8,360 bases of DNA, taken from contig JAEUMC010000201.1 in the NCBI GenBank assembly GCA_016793415.1, forward strand, positions 1 to 8,360, given 5' to 3'. The notes beneath the pieces are model-generated. The model saw nothing but the letters and a program-made list of their open reading frames with translations. It had not been told where the DNA came from and searched no databases. The translations under genes were made by a program, and so were the position numbers. Shown here piece by piece: positions 1-5,162 of the stretch. This DNA comes from Devosia sp. (GTDB lineage: Bacteria > Pseudomonadota > Alphaproteobacteria > Rhizobiales > Devosiaceae). Numbering within the stretch: the first letter of the stretch is position 1; each line of letters begins with the position of its first letter.

Positions 1-1
1 G

Positions 2-886
2 ATCGTCATCTCGTCGGCCATCGTCGATGCGTTCAAGGCGGAGCTGGCGACGGCGGAAGCCGACGGCGCCGGCCGCACCGCCGCGGCGCTCAACGACCGG
101 CTCGATGAACTCAAGACCGCCGTGAAGGTCGCCGAGGAGAAGGTCGAGGCCTATAAGCGCGACAACAACCTCGCCACCACCTCGGGCGAACTGGTCAACA
201 CCCAGACCATGGCGCAGCTCAACCAGCAGGTGGTCGAGGCGCAGTCGCGCGTCATCGCCGCCCAGTCGAGCTACGACGAGCTGGTGGCGGCCGGGCGCAA
301 CGCCACCACTGCCGACACGCAGGCTTCGGCGGCGCTGACGACGTTGCGTGCCTCGGCCGGCGCGCTGCGCCAGCAGCTCGATGCGCAGTCGATGGTCTAT
401 GGTCCGCGCCACCCCACGATCGTCCGGCTCAATACCGAGCTTGCCGCCGTCCACGCCCAGCTCGAGGCCGAGATCGGCCGTATCGTCGCCGCCGCCAAGG
501 TATCGCTCGAGGAAGCCAAGACGGCCGCTGCGGCGCTCACCGCCAAGGCCGATGAACTCAAGACGAGCGTGTTTTCCGACAACGAGGCGCTGGTGACGCT
601 GCGCGAACTCGAGCGCGACGCCACCTCGAAATCCACCATCTACGAGGCCTTCCTCAGCCGGGCCCGCCAGGTGACCGAGCGCGAACAGCTCGACACCACC
701 AATGTGCGCGTCATCTCCACCGCCGTGCCGCCGGCCGCCCGGTCTTGGCCGCCGCGCACCGTGGTGATGCTGGGGGCAGGGGCGGTGGGCGGGTTCGTCG
801 CCGGCATGCTGCTCGCCGTGCTGGTGGGCATGATCCGCGACATGCGGCAGCCGCCGCGCCGGCGCATCGCTTCGGTCACCGCCTGA
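2..886 (+). CDS. Wzz/GumC-type polysaccharide chain-length determinant protein (5' truncated)
   Basis: The reading frame is open from base 2, so the gene starts before the window; about 294 residues remain. An ATG/GTG inside this frame (for example the GTG at 122) is not the true start. The visible part is a long heptad-like, Ala/Glu/Gln-rich coiled coil starting with ISSAIVDAFKAEL, which is typical of the periplasmic region of Wzz/GumC/ExoP-like co-polymerases. A C-terminal membrane helix follows (roughly VVMLGAGAVGGFVAGMLLAVLVGMI) and then a short basic cytoplasmic tail. The protein stops there, with no Walker-type tyrosine kinase domain, so any BY-kinase partner would be a separate gene. 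The family controls polymer length and export of surface polysaccharide at the inner membrane. The next gene begins 4 bases after its stop, so the two are almost certainly co-transcribed. The family is well supported; the exact subfamily is not. Confidence 0.88.
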   Translation: MVISSAIVDAFKAELATAEADGAGRTAAALNDRLDELKTAVKVAEEKVEAYKRDNNLATTSGELVNTQTMAQLNQQVVEAQSRVIAAQSSYDELVAAGRNATTADTQASAALTTLRASAGALRQQLDAQSMVYGPRHPTIVRLNTELAAVHAQLEAEIGRIVAAAKVSLEEAKTAAAALTAKADELKTSVFSDNEALVTLRELERDATSKSTIYEAFLSRARQVTEREQLDTTNVRVISTAVPPAARSWPPRTVVMLGAGAVGGFVAGMLLAVLVGMIRDMRQPPRRRIASVTA

Positions 887-890
887 GCCG

Positions 891-2000
891 ATGCGCAAAC
901 GCATCGTCTTCCACGTCCCGAGCCTTCGGGGCGGCGGCGCCGAGCGCGTCTTCGTGCTGATGGCCAACGAGCTGGCGCGGCGCGGCCACGAGGTGACGCT
1001 GTTCACCTGGAACGGCGAGGGGCCGAACGCGGCGCTGCGCTCCGATGCGGTGCACCTCGTCGACCTCGGCATTCCGATCCGCGGCGATGGTTTCGGCAAG
1101 CCCGCCACCATTGGCGGGCTGTGGCGCAGCGCCGGCTTCTACCGCCGGCTCAAGCCCGACGCAGTGTTCAGCGCGCCGGAATTCGCCAACCTGATCACTG
1201 CGCTGGCGCTGACCCTCGGCTTCAGCAAGGCGCAGTTCTTCCCGAGCTTTCACGCCGCCGCCTCGATCCCGTCGGACGACTTCGGCTCGAAGGTCGCGGT
1301 GCTGCTCTCGGGGCTGGTCGCCGGGCGCGCCAGCAAGGCCATCGCGGTTTCGGCCGGTGTGGGCCGGGACATCGCGGCGCGCGGCGTGCCGGCCGACAAG
1401 GTGGCGGTGATCAACAATCCGCTGCCCCCGGCCATGGGACGGGCGAGCGCCACCTATCGCTGGCAGGCTGAACTTGCCGGGCTCGGCGATGGCCCGGTGC
1501 TCGCCACTGCCGGACGGCTGGTCGGGGTAAAGGACCACAAGACCTTGCTGCGCGCCTTTGCGGCGTTGCTGAAGCAGCGTCCGGCCCGCCTGGTGCTGTT
1601 CGGCGATGGCCCGCTGCGTGGCGAGCTCGAGGCGGAAAGCCGAATCCTTGGAATCGGTTCGCGGGTATTGTTCGCGGGCTACGTGAACGATCCGGCCGCC
1701 TGCTACGCCGCCGCCGACCTGTTCGTCCTCAGCTCGACCAGCGAGGGGTTCGGCAACGTGCTGATCGAGGCCATGGCCGCCGGCGTGCCGGTGGTTTCGA
1801 CCGATGCCCCGCACGGCCCGCGCGAAATCCTTGCCGACGGCAAATACGGCGCGCTGGTGCCGGTGGGCGATGCGGAGGCGCTGGCGGCGGCGATGGCGGC
1901 GATGCTCGATGCGCCCACCGCTGCTGCACTGCTCGAGGGCAGGGCGGCCGATTTCGCGGTCGAGCGGATCGGGGACGCCTACGAGGCGCTGTTGCGGTAG
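891..2000 (+). CDS. Glycosyltransferase family 4 (GT-B fold), exopolysaccharide assembly
   Basis: 369 residues, the normal length for a GT4 enzyme. The N-terminal Rossmann domain carries the glycine loop GGGAERV (14-20). In the C-terminal domain the donor-phosphate pair is visible as Arg209 and Lys214 (AGRLVGVKD), followed by FGDGPLR and the EX7E signature SEGFGNVLIEAMAAGVPVV with Glu285 and Glu293. Such enzymes transfer a sugar from a nucleotide-sugar donor with retention of configuration, here presumably onto a lipid-linked repeat unit on the cytoplasmic face of the inner membrane. Donor and acceptor cannot be read from sequence. The ATG lies 4 bases after the stop of the chain-length gene and has no clear Shine-Dalgarno of its own, which suggests translational coupling. 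No signal peptide or membrane segment is seen. Confidence 0.93.
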   Translation: MRKRIVFHVPSLRGGGAERVFVLMANELARRGHEVTLFTWNGEGPNAALRSDAVHLVDLGIPIRGDGFGKPATIGGLWRSAGFYRRLKPDAVFSAPEFANLITALALTLGFSKAQFFPSFHAAASIPSDDFGSKVAVLLSGLVAGRASKAIAVSAGVGRDIAARGVPADKVAVINNPLPPAMGRASATYRWQAELAGLGDGPVLATAGRLVGVKDHKTLLRAFAALLKQRPARLVLFGDGPLRGELEAESRILGIGSRVLFAGYVNDPAACYAAADLFVLSSTSEGFGNVLIEAMAAGVPVVSTDAPHGPREILADGKYGALVPVGDAEALAAAMAAMLDAPTAAALLEGRAADFAVERIGDAYEALLR

Positions 2001-2048
2001 CGGGAACTGGCGCGTCTGGCGTCGCGCTTGCCGTTTCCCGCAGCCGAT

Positions 2049-2073
2049 GGATCGCTCCCGGCCCAGATACGTT
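2049..2073 (+). promoter_or_regulatory. Candidate EcfG-type (general stress) promoter for the DUF2934 gene
   Basis: GGATC (2049-2053), a 16-base spacer, then CGTT (2070-2073). The alphaproteobacterial general-stress sigma factor EcfG recognises GGAAC-N16/17-CGTT, so this site has one mismatch with correct spacing. Transcription would begin near 2080, giving a leader of about 14 bases that still includes the ribosome binding site. This is inferred from consensus only. Confidence 0.33.
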
Positions 2074-2093
2074 CCTCTCCAAAGGAGCGCGAC

Positions 2094-2297
2094 ATGTATC
2101 AGGACACCGACAAATTCGTTGATCTCAACTTCGAGCAGGAGGTGCGGCAAGCGGCCTATCTGCTGTGGGAGAAGGATGGCCGGCCGTTCGGCAGCGAGAA
2201 GCAATACTGGTTCAAAGCGCTCGAGGCGCAACTGGCGGCGCGTGACAAGGCAAACGTGGGCGCCGAGCCTTTGGCGCTAAAGCCGGCCAACGACTAG
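2094..2297 (+). CDS. DUF2934 domain small protein
   Basis: 67 residues from the ATG at 2094. I chose this start because AAAGGAG (2081-2087) sits 6 bases upstream; the frame is open back to 2028 but has no site there. The core matches the DUF2934 pattern: basic/hydrophobic helix, AYLLWEKDGRPFG (residues about 19-31), then the WFKALEAQLAAR helix. The domain function is unknown. It is common in rhizobia and relatives as a short stand-alone cytoplasmic protein, and I recall such genes often appearing in stress regulons, which would fit the candidate EcfG-type promoter upstream. It is separated from the glycosyltransferase by 93 bases and is probably its own transcription unit. It converges with the csp-rpsU cluster on the other strand. 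Confidence 0.82.
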   Translation: MYQDTDKFVDLNFEQEVRQAAYLLWEKDGRPFGSEKQYWFKALEAQLAARDKANVGAEPLALKPAND

Positions 2298-2308
2298 CGC
2301 ATGGCCGG
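2283..2308. terminator. Stem-loop at the end of the DUF2934 gene (possible terminator)
   Basis: Perfect 7-bp inverted repeat CCGGCCA (2283-2289) / TGGCCGG (2302-2308) with a 12-base loop that contains the TAG stop codon of the DUF2934 gene. It lies between two convergent genes, where a bidirectional terminator is expected. There is no T-tract on either side, so intrinsic termination is doubtful; it may only mark a 3' end or block an exonuclease. Confidence 0.3.
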
Positions 2309-2376
2309 TGTCGCCGAGGCGATCTCACCTTGGGCGGCGGGGATCGGCGGGCTCAGGGTTTGCCGCTGTCAGGAGA

Positions 2377-2562
2377 TCATCCCGCCGGCGCAGTCGCCGA
2401 CTTGATGAGCGCCGACAGCTGACGGCCGAGGGCGCCGCCTTCGAGTTGCTTGCGGTCATAGCCTTCGGCTACCACGGCCTGCTTCAACTGCGACAGCGTG
2501 GTGTACTGGCCGGAGCGTGCCAGCTCGAAGGCTCGCTCCAGGGTGGACTTGCCGGCCTGCAC
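2377..2562 (-). CDS. Conserved small unknown protein downstream of rpsU
   Basis: 61 residues from a GTG start. The protein reads as an N-terminal helix (STLERAFELARSG), a second helix (LSQLKQAVVAEGYD) and a third (LGRQLSALIKSA). This resembles a small conserved family of alphaproteobacteria with the pattern LERAFELA-x-SG ... L-x-x-EGYD ... QL-x-x-LI; I know no function for it. The layout of three short helices could form a small helical or nucleic-acid-binding fold, but that is a guess. The GTG directly follows the TAA of rpsU (TAAGTG), with no intervening base and no other start codon nearby, so translation is very probably coupled to rpsU. The ribosome binding site (a run of G) lies inside the rpsU coding end and within a small hairpin. 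Confidence 0.68.
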   Translation of the reverse strand: MQAGKSTLERAFELARSGQYTTLSQLKQAVVAEGYDRKQLEGGALGRQLSALIKSATAPAG

Positions 2563-2811
2563 TTACCGCCCCCGAGTCGGGGCTCCTGGTCGTGGCTTCG
2601 GTGCCGCGATCAGCCCTTCGCGAATGGCCTGCTTTCGTGCGGCCTTGCGGCTGCGGCGCACTGCCTCGGCCTTTTCGCGGACCCGCGCTTCGGACGGCTT
2701 TTCGTAATATTTCCGCAGCTTCATCTCGCGGAATACGCCCTCGCGTTGCAGGCGCTTTTTGAGAACGCGAAGGGCTTGGTCGACATTGTTGTCGCGAACC
2801 ATGACTTGCAT
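2563..2811 (-). CDS. rpsU: Small ribosomal subunit protein bS21
   Basis: 82 residues starting [20 protein letters not shown], followed by [20 protein letters not shown] and the basic helix with [16 protein letters not shown]. This is the bS21 family along its whole length. The start at 2811 is set by this family match and by AGGAAG just upstream (2815-2820); the frame runs open to 3027, but that extension is unlike bS21. bS21 binds the 30S platform near the anti-Shine-Dalgarno end of 16S rRNA and helps initiation on structured or weak sites. At 82 residues it is longer than the 71-residue E. coli protein, with a Pro/Arg/Gly-rich tail ([12 protein letters not shown]). Such tails are usual in this class. 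It lies third-to-last in a csp-led cluster, 64 bases after the 82-aa unknown gene, and abuts the 61-aa unknown gene. Confidence 0.96.
   Translation of the reverse strand: MQVMVRDNNVDQALRVLKKRLQREGVFREMKLRKYYEKPSEARVREKAEAVRRSRKAARKQAIREGLIAAPKPRPGAPTRGR
2570..2582 (-). promoter_or_regulatory. Hairpin over the ribosome binding site of the 61-aa gene
   Basis: On the - strand CCCCG (2582-2578), loop ACT, CGGGG (2574-2570). The G-rich 3' arm is the only Shine-Dalgarno-like element before the GTG at 2562. The hairpin lies inside the last codons of rpsU, so a ribosome finishing rpsU would open it. This supports coupled translation; it is read from sequence only. Confidence 0.35.
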
Positions 2812-2835
2812 GAGCTTCCTAACGTTGTGGTGCAC

Positions 2836-2847
2836 GCCTCGAGAGGC
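2836..2847. repeat. Dyad GCCTC-GA-GAGGC in the rpsU leader
   Basis: Perfect 5-bp arms around GA, in the 64-base gap upstream of rpsU. The same gap also contains CGGGC-TTGTC-GCCCG (2861-2875). Either could be an RNA stem in the leader or an operator. It resembles the CCTCGAGG dyads at 3891 and 6190. Confidence 0.35.
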
Positions 2848-2875
2848 GGCAGTTGGGGACGGGCTTGTCGCCCGA

Positions 2876-3124
2876 TCAAGGGAGGGCGCGCCGGAGCGGG
2901 TAGTCCGGGGCATCGTAGAGGGCTCGGATCGCCTTGCCGTCGTAACGCGCCTCGCCCGTTTCAATGGTGAGGGCGAGCAACCGGTCGACCGGAACCTGTT
3001 CCACCGCATAGCGCAACGCCTCGGCAACCGAAGCGAACCGCATGTAGCGGCTGGCCCCGCTCAGGCGTGCGGTTCCGGCAGCATAGAGCTCGGCGCTCGT
3101 CAGGTAGTCGACCGCCTCGGTCAT
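2876..3124 (-). CDS. Small unknown protein, csp-rpsU cluster (82 aa)
   Basis: 82 residues with an even, soluble composition and no membrane segment. The sequence begins [20 protein letters not shown], has a central helix ([14 protein letters not shown], about 32-45), a strand-like [14 protein letters not shown], then [15 protein letters not shown] at the end. I recall similar short hypothetical proteins in Hyphomicrobiales with the closing pattern F/YDG-x-x-I-x-x-LY...DYPL, but no function. The ATG overlaps the TGA of the upstream 84-aa gene (ATGA at 3121-3124), so the two are translationally coupled and may act together. The rpsU start lies 64 bases downstream. Its position between a cold-shock protein and bS21 hints at a role in translation or cold/stress adaptation; this is inference from neighbours only. 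Confidence 0.72.
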   Translation of the reverse strand: MTEAVDYLTSAELYAAGTARLSGASRYMRFASVAEALRYAVEQVPVDRLLALTIETGEARYDGKAIRALYDAPDYPLRRALP

Positions 3125-3375
3125 CGGCGGTTGATCGCCACCGTGAACGCGGGAGCACTGTCCTCATTTTGCGGCTTGGTCTCTTCGCTGGGGAAGAGAT
3201 CCGCCTCGGCAACCACACGTTCGATCTTCTCGTTCAGCGGTCGGACCCGATAGAGCACCGGTCCGTGGTCATGCGGCAGGCGGAACACCACCTCACACGG
3301 ACCGGCGGGGCGGGTGTTGGTATGGGGGGACGAGCGCATGTCGAGCACCTGGCCCACGGCGTAGCGATGTGGCAT
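3121..3375 (-). CDS. Small unknown protein, csp-rpsU cluster (84 aa)
   Basis: 84 residues from the ATG at 3375, chosen because AAAGGAAG (3382-3389) sits 6 bases before it. The frame stays open to 3462 but the added residues look non-coding. The N-terminal half is beta-rich: YAVGQVLDMRSS, CEVVFRLPHDHGPVLYRVRP, then EKIERVVAEADL. This layout (Y-x-VGQ-x-V ... Y-x-V/I-x ... ERVV-x-E-x-x-L) recalls small SH3-like barrel proteins found in rhizobia, all without known function. The C-terminal 25 or so residues are polar and probably flexible. The gene is 119 bases downstream of csp, and its TGA overlaps the next ATG. No signal peptide or membrane helix is seen. The family resemblance is from memory and weak. 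Confidence 0.7.
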   Translation of the reverse strand: MPHRYAVGQVLDMRSSPHTNTRPAGPCEVVFRLPHDHGPVLYRVRPLNEKIERVVAEADLFPSEETKPQNEDSAPAFTVAINRR

Positions 3376-3425
3376 GTCGCGCTTCCTTTGCGGGCTGACC
3401 GCGGGCCGAGTACCGATCCCGCGAT

Positions 3426-3477
3426 CTGCCAGGCAGGCTGTTGGAGGTTCGACCGAACGCACGCCGTCAATGGCGTG
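3426..3477 (-). terminator. Tandem stem-loops after csp (possible attenuator or 3' end)
   Basis: Following csp on the - strand are CACGCC-ATTGAC-GGCGTG (3477-3460), then GTTCG-GT-CGAAC, then CTGCC-T-GGCAG (3436-3426). The first stem begins 18 bases after the csp stop. None has a U-tract, so full intrinsic termination is unlikely. Together they could stabilise a short csp transcript or partly reduce read-through into the downstream small genes. Confidence 0.35.
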
Positions 3478-3494
3478 GCAGTCGACGCACGCGA

Positions 3495-3701
3495 CTAAAG
3501 TGCCGAGAGATTGGTCGCCGATACCTTGCCGTCGCGGCCGCTCTCGAGGTCGTAGCTGACCTTCTGGCCTTCACGCAGGCTGGTGAGCCCGGCGCGCTCG
3601 ACGGCGCTGATATGCACGAAGGCGTCCTTGCTGCCGTCGTCCGGCTGGATGAAGCCGAAGCCCTTGGTGGTGTTAAAGAATTTCACGGTGCCCTGAGTCA
3701 T
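3495..3701 (-). CDS. Cold-shock domain protein (CspA family)
   Basis: 68 residues forming a single cold-shock domain: [18 protein letters not shown] at the start, with RNP1-like KGFGFI (13-18) and RNP2-like AFVHIS (27-32), then the acidic loop and a C-terminal strand ([10 protein letters not shown]). These single-strand nucleic-acid-binding proteins act as RNA chaperones or antiterminators in the cytoplasm; some members are cold-induced, others respond to growth phase. The start is set by the family length and by AGGAAAGG (3708-3715), 6 bases upstream. The open frame extends to 3767 without family similarity. It is the first gene of the csp-rpsU cluster and follows a long AT-richer non-coding region that could hold a structured leader, as in E. 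coli cspA. Which csp paralogue this is cannot be told. Confidence 0.96.
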   Translation of the reverse strand: MTQGTVKFFNTTKGFGFIQPDDGSKDAFVHISAVERAGLTSLREGQKVSYDLESGRDGKVSATNLSAL

Positions 3702-3804
3702 CTCGGGCCTTTCCTGAATTGCAGCGATGCAGAGTGCACGCGATCGCTCGTCCCCGAGGGGCGACATGCCAATCGGGCCTAAACGTTCACAATATCAAGG
3801 AGGC

Positions 3805-3858
3805 CAGGGTGTAAACCCGATGGTGTCGCGAGATGTCAGCGAAGCGCTACACACCCTG
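3805..3858 (-). repeat. 8-bp inverted repeat upstream of csp (possible leader stem)
   Basis: CAGGGTGT (3805-3812) is exactly complementary to ACACCCTG (3851-3858) across a 38-base loop. The loop contains smaller dyads, TCGCGA and AGCG-AAG-CGCT. If csp is transcribed from further upstream, this would form a long-range stem about 105-155 bases before its ATG. Confidence 0.4.
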
Positions 3859-3884
3859 CGCCCATCCGGTAGCAATAACAAGGT

Positions 3885-3906
3885 AATTTTGCCTCGAGGC
3901 AGAATT
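3885..3906. repeat. 22-bp near-perfect palindrome, candidate operator
   Basis: The core TGCCTCGAGGCA is a perfect 12-bp palindrome. It is flanked by AATT-T on the left and G-AATT on the right, so 10 of 11 base pairs across 22 bp are symmetric; the exception is T3889/G3902, which would be a wobble pair in RNA. It sits in the divergent region between csp and the membrane protein gene, next to a - strand TAAATT (3908-3903). Symmetry without a T-tract fits a dimeric regulator site better than a terminator. Confidence 0.55.
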
Positions 3907-4129
3907 TATCGAGATCGATGACGTTAGCTTGTTCGATGCGCCAATGGATTTATCCGCGCTGGCACTGCGCGGTCGAGCGGCGGCTTTTTTCGGGCAGACC
4001 ATATCAGATCAGTCTGGCGCTGGCCGGAGGCGTGGGGCAGGGGAGGCGCCGGGACACCTGTCCGATTGACACTGGATATTGCAAAGGCCGCTGCCGCTAT
4101 TGCTAGTATCGGCCGGTGCTTTGGGGGGA

Positions 4130-4324
4130 ATGGCCGTGCAGTTGGTGCCTTGGCTGCTGGTGGTGCTGAACATCACCGGCGTTGCGATCATGGTGAAATA
4201 TGGCCTGCCCAAGGAGGTGCCGGTGATCGGGCGCGCCGACGCCGATCCGTTGCTCGGTTATCTGGGCCTGCTACTGTTCGGCCTGAGCATCGCCATCCGC
4301 GTGGCGCTGACCGTCACGGGGTAG
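4130..4324 (+). CDS. Small two-helix inner-membrane protein, unknown
   Basis: 64 residues from the ATG at 4130. A first membrane helix (QLVPWLLVVLNITGVAIMV) is followed by a short charged loop (KYGLPKEVPVIGRADADP) and a second helix (LLGYLGLLLFGLSIAIRVAL). The L/N-x-x-GV-x-I-x-x-KYGLP pattern recalls short hypothetical membrane proteins of rhizobia; no function is known. The start is uncertain. GGGGGG (4123-4128) is too close to this ATG but is ideally placed for the in-frame GTG at 4136, which would give 62 residues; an upstream TTG at 4079 has no binding site. A weak promoter TTGCAA-N19-TAGTAT (4079-4109) lies just before it. The gene diverges from csp and converges on the phosphoesterase gene, with 7 bases between the two stop codons. 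It appears to be transcribed alone. Confidence 0.66.
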   Translation: MAVQLVPWLLVVLNITGVAIMVKYGLPKEVPVIGRADADPLLGYLGLLLFGLSIAIRVALTVTG

Positions 4325-4331
4325 TCGGTCG

Positions 4332-5159
4332 TCAGGTGAGCCCGGACGCGGTTTCGCGCGTCACCCAGCGGTCGCTGCTCCAGTCGCGCACCGTCACCGA
4401 GATCCGGCCGTCGTCGATGTCGATCAGGTTGTAGCCGTTGGGCTCGCCGCGCAGGCGGGTCGAAATGGTCGAAGAGGCCTGCGCCACGAGGATCGGCACA
4501 TGCGCGGCGCGGCGCAGGCCCTGCGGCGCGCCATGGCCGATAGTACCCGGGTGCTCGTGCTTGCGCACGTAGGAAAGGTGGAAGTGGCCCGACAGCACCA
4601 GGCGCACGCCCAGCTCGGCGAAGGTGGCAAGCGCCAGGTCCGCCCGCTTCACCAGCCGCATCGGCTTTTGCGCGGCGGTCTCGGGTTGCATCAGCGGATG
4701 GTGCGCCACGACGATCCTCAGCGCATCGGGCGACGCGGCTTCGAAGCGTTGCTTCAACCCGCGCAGCTGCCGGCGGTTGATCGCGCCATGCGCCCAGTTG
4801 AGCCCGGGCCGCAGTCGCCGCGACGTCTTGAGCCCGGCAATGGCGACGCCGCTGGTTTCGAGAAAGGGCTCGAGCTCGTGGTTGATGTAGCGCCGGTAGA
4901 GTCCATAGGGGTCGAGGAAGCGGCGCATCAGGTTCATCGCCGGCACGTCGTGGTTGCCGGGCACGGCAAACAGCGGGGCGTCGAGCGTATCGAGAAAGGT
5001 TCGCGCGGCGCGAAACTCGCGCTCCGAGCCGACCTGAGTGAAATCACCGCTGACTACCACGAGGTCGGGGCGCTGGGCGGCGAGGTCGGCGGCGAGACCG
5101 GCCGCGAGCCGCTCGTCATGGTGGCCGAAATGCAGGTCGGAGAGGTGGCAGATGCGCAT
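4332..5159 (-). CDS. Calcineurin-like metallophosphoesterase
   Basis: 275 residues with the full metallophosphoesterase motif set: DLHFG (Asp8, His10), GDFTQVG (Asp39), GNHD (Asn69, His70), HHP (His153/His154) and GHFH (191-194). These residues hold a dinuclear metal centre. The compact length and the GDFTQVG motif place it near the CpdA/YfcE/class III cyclic-nucleotide esterase group, but the substrate cannot be fixed from sequence; a cyclic nucleotide, a lipid phosphate or another phosphodiester is possible. No signal peptide or membrane segment is seen, so it should be cytoplasmic. Its ATG lies 3 bases after the stop of the lipid kinase gene, implying one mRNA and coupled translation. This partnership makes a phosphorylated lipid or head group a reasonable substrate to consider. 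Confidence 0.92.
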   Translation of the reverse strand: MRICHLSDLHFGHHDERLAAGLAADLAAQRPDLVVVSGDFTQVGSEREFRAARTFLDTLDAPLFAVPGNHDVPAMNLMRRFLDPYGLYRRYINHELEPFLETSGVAIAGLKTSRRLRPGLNWAHGAINRRQLRGLKQRFEAASPDALRIVVAHHPLMQPETAAQKPMRLVKRADLALATFAELGVRLVLSGHFHLSYVRKHEHPGTIGHGAPQGLRRAAHVPILVAQASSTISTRLRGEPNGYNLIDIDDGRISVTVRDWSSDRWVTRETASGLT

Positions 5160-5162
5160 CGG

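Larger units (their letters stand above)
3702..4129. other. Non-coding divergent region between csp and the small membrane protein gene
   Basis: 428 bases with no believable gene; short open frames here have no ribosome binding site or family-like sequence. It is richer in A and T than the neighbours. It holds an inverted repeat CAGGGTGT (3805-3812) / ACACCCTG (3851-3858), a 22-bp near-palindrome (3885-3906), a stem CCGCGC (3954-3959) / GCGCGG (3967-3972) followed 12 bases later by six T, and TTGACA at 4066-4071. For csp, a weak - strand promoter could be TTGATA (3798-3793) with a poor -10 near 3770. No promoter here is convincing. A long structured csp leader is plausible. Confidence 0.6.

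Noticed and set aside
2003..2035. GGAAC ... CGTT as an EcfG promoter after the glycosyltransferase
   Set aside because: The spacer is 24 bases, well beyond the 16-17 needed; the GGATC-N16-CGTT site downstream fits better.
876..2231. Open frame of about 451 codons on the - strand opposite the glycosyltransferase
   Set aside because: It mirrors a clear GT4 gene; composition is His/Arg/Gly/Gln-rich without any family pattern, as often arises opposite GC-rich genes.
2812..3027. N-terminal extension of rpsU in the same frame
   Set aside because: It overlaps the 82-aa gene and has no bS21 similarity; the AGGAAG site and the family start fix the ATG at 2811.
3946..3990. Intrinsic terminator (CCGCGC/GCGCGG stem and six T) on the + strand
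   Set aside because: The T-run begins 12 bases after the stem rather than directly, and no + strand gene ends before it.
3727..4106. Two short + strand open frames (about 62-64 codons each) in the divergent region
   Set aside because: No ribosome binding site, no family-like or membrane-like pattern, and they pass through inverted repeats.
4066..4109. TTGACA at 4066 as a promoter for the small membrane gene
   Set aside because: No -10 box at 16-18 bases; TAGTAT is 32 bases away. TTGCAA-N19-TAGTAT is possible but too weak to list as a feature.
4309..4330. Terminator between the convergent membrane-protein and phosphoesterase genes
   Set aside because: Only 5-bp arms (GACCG/CGGTC) with a 12-base loop and no T-tract; within what chance gives.
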